Source of the DNA: Natronospirales bacterium
Lineage (GTDB): Bacteria > Pseudomonadota > Gammaproteobacteria > Natronospirales > REEB76
Assembly: GCA_021792635.1 (NCBI GenBank)
Contig: JAJYUH010000001.1
Span: forward strand, 344,710 to 381,199
Reading direction: 5' to 3'
DNA length: 36,490 nt
A program made the position numbers and the translations under genes. Under the pieces are notes generated by a model. That model did not search any database. It was not told where the DNA came from and worked only from the letters and a program-made list of their open reading frames with translations. Shown here piece by piece: positions 24,066 through 29,889 of the stretch. The first letter of the stretch is position 1; each line of letters begins with the position of its first letter.

Positions 24066-25687
24066 ACCGGGGCGGGCGGCTGGCAGCGTTTCCCGCGGAG
24101 GTGGCTGAGTTCATGCGCATCGCCGTGTCCCCCGTGTCCCTGTTGTATCTGGCGTTTGCCGTGATCCTCGGTGTGTCGCTGTTCAACCACGGACCGATCC
24201 CGGCCATGGAGCCGCGTTTCGCCGATGCGGTGCGGGAGATGATCGCGCAGGGCCAGTATCTGATCCCGACCATCAACCACGTCCCCTACATCGAATATCC
24301 GCCGCTCTACTATTGGCTCTCGATCGCCGGCCGGCTCGCCGGGCTGCCGCTCGCGGCGGCTATCCGCCTGCCCACGTATCTGGCGTTCTTTTTATGGCTG
24401 TTCTGGCTGCGGCGCCTGCAGCGGCAGTGGTTTCCCGAGTGGTCTGCCGTGCTGTTGCCGCTCACCGCCGCGGCCCTGCCGGCGGTGCTCTACAATTTCT
24501 TCCATGCCCAGGTGGACGGCCTGCTGATGCTGGGTACGCTCATGGCCTTCACCGGATTTGCGCGGCTGCGCACTGATCCGGCACGGCGCACCTTTCCCTG
24601 GGAGCTGTGGCTTGGCATCCTGCTGGCCACCGCAGCCAAAGGACCGGTGGGCATGGCCATCACCCTGCCCGCCATGGCGCTGGAAGTCATGCTCGCGTCC
24701 TGCCGGGAAACCGCACCCGCCACCGGTTTCTCACCGGCATGGAACCGACGCCTGCGGCAGGTTTTTCACGAGGCTTGGCGCATGGCGCCGTTCCGGGGGC
24801 TCGGGCTCGCACTGCTTGGTATCGTCCCCTGGTACCTCGCCGCGGGGCTGACCAGCGGCTGGGAGTTTGTGCGCGGCGTGCTGGTGTACCAGAATTTCAC
24901 CCGCTTTCTGCACGGTCTCGATCACCTGCAGCCGTGGTGGTTCTACGGCGGGACGATCTGGGGGGATTTTTTCCCGCTGGCATTGTTGGTTCCCGTCGGC
25001 CTGTATCTCGGGATGCGTCATTGGCGGGAATTCCGCTGGCGCATGCCGCTGCTGTGGGCACTCGTCACCATCCTGTTCTTCAGTTTTTCCGCATCCAAGC
25101 AGAGCAAGTACATTCTCCCGGCTGCGCCGGCGGTGGCCATGCTTGCGCTGGCAACCGTGCCGGTGCTGTGCAACCGCCGCTGGCAAAGATGGGTATTTGC
25201 ACTGCTCAAGGGTTGGGCGGCGCTCTTCATCGCCTTCTTCGGCGTGCTGGTGCTCGTGTGGCTGCCGACCCAGCAACTGCGGATCGGCGGCGTGGGCGGA
25301 TATCACCGCATCCAATCCGCAATCGCCGCACATCCGGGGAAGATCGTGAGTTTCCAGTGGCCGCGGCCCATGACGATCTACATGCTGGGGGCGCCGCTCG
25401 CCTGGGTGACCTCGAGCCGCGTGCTCTATGCCGAAATGCACGATGGCCACATTCAAGCCGGGGATTACGTGCTGGTGAGCGACCGTTTCCTGCCCGGTGG
25501 CGGCGAGCCGGCGAGTCATACCCTGTTGCCCGCACCCGCGCCGCCGTATCTCGAAAAAGTGCTGAGCGTGAAGGCGGAGAAGCACATGACCCTGTATCGG
25601 GTGCTTCCGGGGGTGCGCGCTCTGCCGCTACCGGCTACACCGCCTCCGCCCCCGCGTCACTGGTGGGATCAGTTCGATACCGATTGA
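24062..25687 (+). CDS. ArnT/PMT-like membrane glycosyltransferase (GT-C, GT39/83 type)
   Basis: Polytopic inner-membrane protein of 541 residues with about ten helices. The first periplasmic loop reads AMEPRFADAVREMIAQGQYL, then NHVPYIEYPPLYYWLS, closely matching the ArnT pattern (acidic residue plus R, then P-PPL-YWL). SKQSKYILPAAPAVAMLALA is the conserved central helix. By family it moves a sugar from a polyprenyl-phosphate carrier to a periplasmic acceptor such as lipid A. The start at 24062 overlaps the lnt stop; an upstream in-frame ATG at 24002 lies within lnt. A proline-rich tail (LPLPATPPPPPRHW) ends the protein. Substrate unknown. Confidence 0.85.
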   Translation: MNRGGRLAAFPAEVAEFMRIAVSPVSLLYLAFAVILGVSLFNHGPIPAMEPRFADAVREMIAQGQYLIPTINHVPYIEYPPLYYWLSIAGRLAGLPLAAAIRLPTYLAFFLWLFWLRRLQRQWFPEWSAVLLPLTAAALPAVLYNFFHAQVDGLLMLGTLMAFTGFARLRTDPARRTFPWELWLGILLATAAKGPVGMAITLPAMALEVMLASCRETAPATGFSPAWNRRLRQVFHEAWRMAPFRGLGLALLGIVPWYLAAGLTSGWEFVRGVLVYQNFTRFLHGLDHLQPWWFYGGTIWGDFFPLALLVPVGLYLGMRHWREFRWRMPLLWALVTILFFSFSASKQSKYILPAAPAVAMLALATVPVLCNRRWQRWVFALLKGWAALFIAFFGVLVLVWLPTQQLRIGGVGGYHRIQSAIAAHPGKIVSFQWPRPMTIYMLGAPLAWVTSSRVLYAEMHDGHIQAGDYVLVSDRFLPGGGEPASHTLLPAPAPPYLEKVLSVKAEKHMTLYRVLPGVRALPLPATPPPPPRHWWDQFDTD

Positions 25688-25762
25688 ACGATGGACCGCA
25701 AGGCTCAAACACCGGCGCCAAACAAAATACCTGCCGGAACAGATGCGACCCTGGTGCCCTAA

Positions 25763-25768
25763 TATAAT
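25763..25768 (+). promoter_or_regulatory. Perfect -10 box upstream of the split glycosyltransferase
   Basis: TATAAT at 25763-25768 in a 200-bp gap without a gene, about 120 bp before the GT4 start. No good -35 element stands 16-18 bp upstream, so this is only a candidate start point. Confidence 0.3.
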
Positions 25769-25890
25769 CGGCATGGCTGGTTTCCAGCGTATCTCCCTGA
25801 AGGTGGAGAGGGGCGGTGCCTTTCGGCCTGCGGGCTATCGCGGCAGACGGGTTTGGTATCGGTGGTACGTACAAATTCAATGAGCAAGCG

Positions 25891-26361
25891 ATGAAGATTC
25901 TGCACCTGCTTTCCCAGACCCAGCTCACCGGTGCGGAAGTGTACGCGCTGGCACTGTGCCGCTATCAGCTCGCCCACGGGCATAGTTGCCTGATTGTCTC
26001 CGACCGCCTGCACCGTGCCGCGCCGGCCCCGCATATCGCACTCCCCATACATGATCGGCGTTGGTGGCGACGCTGGCAGAACATCAACCGTGTGACAATG
26101 CTGGTGCGCAGTGAAGGGGTGGATTTGATCCATGCCCATTCCCGGGCCGCCAGCTGGATCGCCAATCGGGTACGGCGCCGGGTACGGGTGGGATATGTCT
26201 CGACGGTGCACGGCCGGCAGAGCGTGCATTTCACCAGCCGGCATTTCAACGCCTATGGCCATCACGTATTGGCTGTATGTACCGATCTGGCGGAGCAGTT
26301 GGTGACGGAACTGGGTGTACCGGCGGAATACGTGCGTGTGGTGCCCAATGGCCTCGACTGA
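25891..26361 (+). CDS. GT4-type glycosyltransferase, N-terminal half (split gene)
   Basis: Fragment of 156 residues forming the first Rossmann domain of a GT-B glycosyltransferase: KILHLLSQTQLTGAEVYALA, LIHAHSRAASWIANRVRRR, YVSTVHGRQSVHF, YVRVVPNGLD and then TGA at 26359-26361. In the family VVPNG(I/L/V)D is followed without break by the donor-binding domain, and that domain continues here in the +1 frame. Removing one base (the T of TGA) gives LDELTIAFIGRL. ATG 25891 is chosen because homology begins there; the frame is open further upstream to 25816. By itself it could not bind a nucleotide sugar normally. It may be a pseudogene, a split enzyme of two chains, or a frameshifted product. Confidence 0.75.
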   Translation: MKILHLLSQTQLTGAEVYALALCRYQLAHGHSCLIVSDRLHRAAPAPHIALPIHDRRWWRRWQNINRVTMLVRSEGVDLIHAHSRAASWIANRVRRRVRVGYVSTVHGRQSVHFTSRHFNAYGHHVLAVCTDLAEQLVTELGVPAEYVRVVPNGLD

Positions 26362-27622
26362 ACTTACCATCGCCTTCATCGGCCGGCTGACCGGGCCCAA
26401 GGGCGAACTCGCGAAACTGTTGTTGCGCGAGGTGTTTCCGCGGTTCTCCGGCGTGCGTTTCGTGATCGCCGGCGGACCGGTGACGGAGGAATTCCGCCGT
26501 CTGGCGGCGGACGCCCGGGTAACGCTCCGCGACGTGGTGGAGGATCCGCGGGAAATCATGCGTGCGGCGGATCTCGTGATCGGCTCCGGGCGCGTCGCGC
26601 TGGAGGCGATGCAGCAGCAGCGCCCGGTGCTCGCGGTCGGGGAGGCGTGTCGCATCGGTTTCGTTGCACCGGAAAACTTCGCGGCGGCCCGTCGCTCCAA
26701 TTTCGGTGACAGCGCCCCGCCCCAGGCGCACCGTGCCGAACCCCTGGTAGCCGATCTCGAACGTTTTCAGCGTGGCTACCGGCCCCCGCTGGAGACCTAT
26801 GCGGATTTTCTCGCCGAGTACGCCATGACACGCGTGGGGCCCATGGTCCTGGACGCGTACCGGGAAGCGGTACGCGCCGCCCGCCTGCCCCGGCGCCCGA
26901 TTCCCGTGCTCACCTACCACCGGGTGGTGCGCACTCCGCCCGCGGACTCCAGGGCGCGTATCTATGTGACGCGCGAGCAGTTGGCGGCGCAGTTACGCCA
27001 GCTCGCGCGCCGCGGATTTGAAACCCTCACGTTTCGCGACCTCCTCACCCGCCAGACGCTGCCCAGGCGTCCGGTGATCCTGAGCTTCGATGACGGTTAT
27101 CTGGATAATTACCAGGAATTGCTGCCGCTGCTTGAGGCGGGGGACGCGCGGGCGGTGATCTTCGTGCTGGGAGACCGCGCACTGCGCAGCAATACCTGGG
27201 ACCGGGCGATCGGTGAACCCGATGTGCCGCTCATGGAGGATGGGATGGTACGCGCCTGTCATGCCAGCGGACGGGTCGAGATCGGTTCCCATGGACTCAG
27301 CCACTGCCATCTGCCGCAGATGAGCGCAGCGGTCCTGCTGCGCGAAGTGCGGGACAGCCGGCGCGCGCTTGAGGATCTCATCGGCGCCGAGGTGGGCACC
27401 TTCGCCTATCCCTACGGGGAGTTCACGGCCCGCGAGCGTCAGGCAGTCGCCGCCGCCGGCTACGCTTTCGGCGTGGCCACGGATCGGGGACCGCTCCGCA
27501 TTGCCGAGGATCCTTATGCCGTGCGCCGTATTCCCGTGTTTCCCAACACCAGCGGGTTCGGTTTCTGGAAGAAGACGGCACCCTGGTATTGGCACTACCG
27601 GAAATTGCTGGGTCGCGGTTGA
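26348..27622 (+). CDS. GT4 donor-binding domain fused to a polysaccharide deacetylase
   Basis: Protein of 424 residues with two parts. Residues 1-175 are the C-terminal GT-B domain (LTIAFIGRLTGPKGELA; FVIAGGPVTEEFRRL; IMRAADLVIGSGRVALEAM). Residues about 190-424 form a carbohydrate esterase family 4 domain: IPVLTYHRVV, ILSFDDGYLDNY with the metal/base aspartates, IGSHGLSHCHL with the histidine pair, and FAYPYGEF. ATG 26348 overlaps the preceding fragment by 14 bp but has no ribosome-binding site; the frame is open back to 26315. Without a frame change the two halves are separate proteins. With a +1 shift they make one ~580-residue GT4-deacetylase fusion. There is no signal peptide, so the deacetylase would act in the cytoplasm, perhaps on a lipid-linked sugar (inference). 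Confidence 0.8.
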   Translation: MASTELTIAFIGRLTGPKGELAKLLLREVFPRFSGVRFVIAGGPVTEEFRRLAADARVTLRDVVEDPREIMRAADLVIGSGRVALEAMQQQRPVLAVGEACRIGFVAPENFAAARRSNFGDSAPPQAHRAEPLVADLERFQRGYRPPLETYADFLAEYAMTRVGPMVLDAYREAVRAARLPRRPIPVLTYHRVVRTPPADSRARIYVTREQLAAQLRQLARRGFETLTFRDLLTRQTLPRRPVILSFDDGYLDNYQELLPLLEAGDARAVIFVLGDRALRSNTWDRAIGEPDVPLMEDGMVRACHASGRVEIGSHGLSHCHLPQMSAAVLLREVRDSRRALEDLIGAEVGTFAYPYGEFTARERQAVAAAGYAFGVATDRGPLRIAEDPYAVRRIPVFPNTSGFGFWKKTAPWYWHYRKLLGRG

Positions 27623-27827
27623 TGCGCGGCCGCGGGACTGACACATCGGATACGCCCGGGCTTGCACCGCTGCACCGCAAGTCATGTCAACCACGGAGGG
27701 TGGTCATCGTTTTGAACGTGACAGGTCTGCTCCTTGTTCGCCGCCGCGCATGCGGGGACAGGTGCGGTTTCCCAGCCTCCTCATCGCCGCACATACGCGT
27801 GGATGCGGGAACCAGCGTGAGGGTTCC
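27623..27827 (+). other. 205-bp gap between two glycosyltransferase genes
   Basis: No gene seen. The frame of the downstream GT4 is open back to 27684, but the extra residues are unlike any GT4 N-terminus. Confidence 0.4.
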
Positions 27828-28961
27828 GTGAAGATTCTATTCTCCTGCGGTTCCTCGTCCTGGGGTGGACTGGAGATGCAGATACCGCTGCTCGCCCGCG
27901 CATTGCGCGACCGCGGTCATGCGCTCACGCTGCTGTGCCCCCCGGACAGTGTGATCGCGCAGGAGATGTCCTCGACCGGGTTCCCGGTGTTGCCGCTGCC
28001 GGGCGGCAAACGGCATATCGCCGGAAATATCGTATCCGTGGCGCACTTTCTGCGCGGCGGCCGCTACGATATTCTGCATGCACATGTAAGCGAGGATATC
28101 CGGGTGCTGTCGCCGGCACGCGCGCTCGCGTGTCGCGACACGCCGTTTTTCATCACTCGCCACATGGGGGTCAAGCATGCACGCCGTGATGTCCTGCACC
28201 GGCTGTTGTACCGGCAGGTACGCCGCATATTTGCGGTCTCCAGCTATGTGGCGGACGGCGTGCGTGCCGCCCTGCCGGTCCCGCCGGACCGCGTCGCGGT
28301 ACTGCCTCCGGGCATTGACCTGAACCGCTTTCAGCCGGACCGGTATGATGGTGCGCAGGCGCGTGCGGCGCTCGGCCTTGACCCCGGCCGGCCGGTGGTG
28401 GGCATGCTGGGACGCATCACGCCCATGAAGGGACATGCGGAATTTCTTGAGGCCGTGCGCAGATTGCGGGACGGTGGGCGGGACATGAATTTTGTGGTGG
28501 CCGGCGGCTGCGGAGACGGTGACCGGGAGCGTACCTATACTGAAAATATCCATGCCCTGGCGCGGCGACTGGGACTGGCGGATGCGGTGCGTTTCATCGG
28601 CTTCGCTCCTGAGCCCGCCGTCGTGTTCGCGGCGCTGGAGGTATTCGTGTTTCCTTCCCACCTGGAGGCATTCGGGCTTTCCCTGGTGGAAGCCATGGCG
28701 ATGGGACTGCCTGCGGTCGCCTGTGCCGCGGGCGGCGTGCTGGATATTGTCGAGGACGAGCGTACCGGGCTGCTGGTACCCCCCGGGGATCCGGCGTCCC
28801 TTGCCCTTGCGATCGGCCGGCTGCTGGATGATCCGGCAGGCCGTATCCGCTTGGGACACGCGGCCCGTGCAGCGAGCCCGCGCTGGGATATCGCCCGCAT
28901 CGCCGCATCGCACGATGCCGAATACGCACGCGCGCTTGCCGGCGCTCCGGTATCCGCCTGA
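27828..28961 (+). CDS. GT4 family glycosyltransferase
   Basis: Complete GT-B glycosyltransferase of 377 residues. The N-domain starts with KILFSCGSSSWGGLEMQIPLLARALRDRGH (the glycine loop near the acceptor site), and DILHAHVSEDIRVLSPARAL follows. The C-domain has VGMLGRITPMKGHAEFLEAV, then VFVFPSHLEAFGLSLVEAMAMGLP with the E-x7-E motif that binds the donor nucleotide sugar. The start is GTG 27828, 5 nt after GAGGG. It retains what the split enzyme upstream has lost, so it may cover a similar reaction. Sugar and acceptor are unknown. It ends 60 bp before the left end of the mazEF element. Confidence 0.9.
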   Translation: MKILFSCGSSSWGGLEMQIPLLARALRDRGHALTLLCPPDSVIAQEMSSTGFPVLPLPGGKRHIAGNIVSVAHFLRGGRYDILHAHVSEDIRVLSPARALACRDTPFFITRHMGVKHARRDVLHRLLYRQVRRIFAVSSYVADGVRAALPVPPDRVAVLPPGIDLNRFQPDRYDGAQARAALGLDPGRPVVGMLGRITPMKGHAEFLEAVRRLRDGGRDMNFVVAGGCGDGDRERTYTENIHALARRLGLADAVRFIGFAPEPAVVFAALEVFVFPSHLEAFGLSLVEAMAMGLPAVACAAGGVLDIVEDERTGLLVPPGDPASLALAIGRLLDDPAGRIRLGHAARAASPRWDIARIAASHDAEYARALAGAPVSA

Positions 28962-28980
28962 TTATGGCCAGAGTCGCCGC

Positions 28981-29003
28981 ACCGACAGTGACCGGTAGGC
29001 CGT
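28981..29003 (+). repeat. Imperfect direct repeat, copy outside the mazEF element
   Basis: ACCGACAGTGACC followed by GGTAGGCCGT; 20 of 23 positions match 29061-29082, allowing one gap. This copy lies left of the target-site repeat; the other lies 40 bp inside the element. Confidence 0.6.
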
Positions 29004-29013
29004 TGTCGTATCC

Positions 29014-29021
29014 ATATATTG
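29014..29021 (+). repeat. 8-bp target-site duplication, left (ATATATTG)
   Basis: ATATATTG directly abuts the left terminal inverted repeat. The identical octamer follows the right terminal inverted repeat at 29846-29853. Confidence 0.85.
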
Positions 29022-29043
29022 GGCTATTTGCAAAAGGTGGTTG
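29022..29043 (+). repeat. Terminal inverted repeat, left
   Basis: 22 bp, perfect complement of 29824-29845. Similarity ends sharply after GGTGGTTG: the next bases are GAAACACC here and AGATGAAT, read inward, at the other end. Confidence 0.9.
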
Positions 29044-29060
29044 GAAACACCAAGGACTCA

Positions 29061-29082
29061 ACCGACGGTATCGGTAGGCCGT
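29061..29082 (+). repeat. Imperfect direct repeat, copy inside the mazEF element
   Basis: ACCGACGGTATC followed by GGTAGGCCGT; matches 28981-29003 with two substitutions and one gap. Confidence 0.6.
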
Positions 29083-29096
29083 GCGTGCGACATAAT

Positions 29097-29151
29097 GTTG
29101 AACACTGCTTTACAATTGGGTTTGATGCCCGTACAATACAGTGTGTTCAAC
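29097..29151 (+). promoter_or_regulatory. mazEF promoter flanked by operator-like inverted repeat
   Basis: TTTACA (29109-29114) and TACAAT (29132-29137) are separated by exactly 17 bp, a strong sigma-70 type promoter. It is bracketed by the arms GTTGAACACTG (29097-29107) and CAGTGTGTTCAAC (29139-29151), which pair except for two extra bases. An antitoxin dimer or tetramer bound to both arms would cover the promoter (inference). GGGAG at 29162-29166 is the ribosome-binding site of the first gene. Confidence 0.7.
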
Positions 29152-29171
29152 ACCGATAAACGGGAGCTGTA

Positions 29172-29423
29172 ATGGAAGTGGTGCTTCGCAAATACGGGAA
29201 CAGCACGGTAGCCGTTCTGCCTCCCCCGGTACTCCGGGAGCTGGGTGTTACAGCCGGCCAGTCCATGACGCTGGAGACCACTAGCGATGGCAAGATCGTG
29301 CTGGCGCGCAAGCGAAAGTATGCGTTAAAGGACATGATTGCGCAGTGTGATCCGAAAGCGCGGCCCCCTGCTGACCTCGACCTGTGGGAGGCTGCGAGAC
29401 CGGTCGGACAGGAGGCATGGTGA
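29172..29423 (+). CDS. mazE: MazE-type (AbrB-fold) antitoxin
   Basis: Protein of 83 residues. The N-terminus EVVLRKYGNSTVAVLPPPVL, then GVTAGQSMTLETTSDGKIVL, is the MazE/AbrB swapped-hairpin DNA-binding domain (the K-x-GNS pattern is diagnostic). The acidic/tryptophan C-terminus (ADLDLWEAARPVGQEAW) should bind MazF. ATG 29172 lies 5 nt after GGGAG. The stop shares a base with the mazF start (TGATG at 29421-29425). It is the first cargo gene of the transposable cassette at 29022-29845 and is transcribed toward leuS. Confidence 0.9.
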   Translation: MEVVLRKYGNSTVAVLPPPVLRELGVTAGQSMTLETTSDGKIVLARKRKYALKDMIAQCDPKARPPADLDLWEAARPVGQEAW

Positions 29424-29761
29424 TGGGGGTGTTTGATCGTGGCGATGTCGTGAGCGTCCCGCTTGACCCGGTTGTGGGTCACGAACAGCGCGGTAGGCGA
29501 CCGGCTCTGGTGCTTACCACCAAAGACTTCAACAGACTTGGTGACGTGCTGGTTGCGCCCATAACGCAGGGTGGAGATTTTTCGCGCTATGCGGGGTTCG
29601 CCGTTCCGCTGACCGGGACCGGCTGCAAGACCCAGGGGGTTGCGCTGGTCAACAAGGTTCGGATGCTGGACTTGAACGCCCGCAAGGCACGGAAGGTTGA
29701 GCGTGTGCCACAAGTTGTCGTTGACGATGCTTTGGGACGGTTGATCGCGCTGCTCGACTGA
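29423..29761 (+). CDS. mazF: MazF-type endoribonuclease toxin
   Basis: Protein of 112 residues of the PemK/MazF family, sequence-specific mRNA interferases. Family landmarks are [20 protein letters not shown], then [54 protein letters not shown] and [17 protein letters not shown]. The conserved arginine in [12 protein letters not shown] and the threonine in APITQGG correspond to active-site positions of MazF. ATG 29423 has GGAGG (29411-29415) 7 nt upstream; an ATG at 29417 is too close to that site. Normal length, apparently intact. The gene ends 62 bp before the right terminal repeat. Confidence 0.92.
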   Translation: MGVFDRGDVVSVPLDPVVGHEQRGRRPALVLTTKDFNRLGDVLVAPITQGGDFSRYAGFAVPLTGTGCKTQGVALVNKVRMLDLNARKARKVERVPQVVVDDALGRLIALLD

Positions 29762-29823
29762 CCGTCACGGCAGCAAGGTGGACCTCCGTTTTGTGCAATA
29801 CGTGGTTGGTACGGGATTCATCT

Positions 29824-29845
29824 CAACCACCTTTTGCAAATAGCC
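29824..29845 (-). repeat. Terminal inverted repeat, right
   Basis: 22 bp, exact reverse complement of 29022-29043. Confidence 0.9.
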
Positions 29846-29853
29846 ATATATTG
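29846..29853 (+). repeat. 8-bp target-site duplication, right (ATATATTG)
   Basis: Identical to 29014-29021 and immediately outside the right terminal repeat. Removing the element and one octamer restores a continuous leuS upstream region reading ...TCCATATATTGCTATTGATC. Confidence 0.85.
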
Positions 29854-29889
29854 CTATTGATCCCTGACGGAGCCAAACAGAGAACCACA

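Larger units (their letters stand above)
29022..29845 (+). mobile_element. Non-autonomous 824-bp transposable cassette carrying mazEF
   Basis: The ends are perfect 22-bp inverted repeats, starting GGCTATTTGC and ending GGTGGTTG (29022-29043; complement at 29824-29845). An identical ATATATTG octamer sits immediately outside each end. The interior holds only a promoter, a MazE-like and a MazF-like gene, with no transposase. This is the structure of a mobile insertion cassette or MITE-like element mobilised in trans. An 8-bp duplication at an AT-rich target and GG-starting ends are compatible with IS1595-type transposases, but the family is not decided by sequence alone. The insertion stands between a glycosyltransferase gene and leuS, 36 bp before the leuS ATG. 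Confidence 0.85.

Noticed and set aside
29791..29889. N-terminal extension of LeuS
   Set aside because: These codons are the right end of the mazEF element; LeuS homology starts at the ATG 29890.
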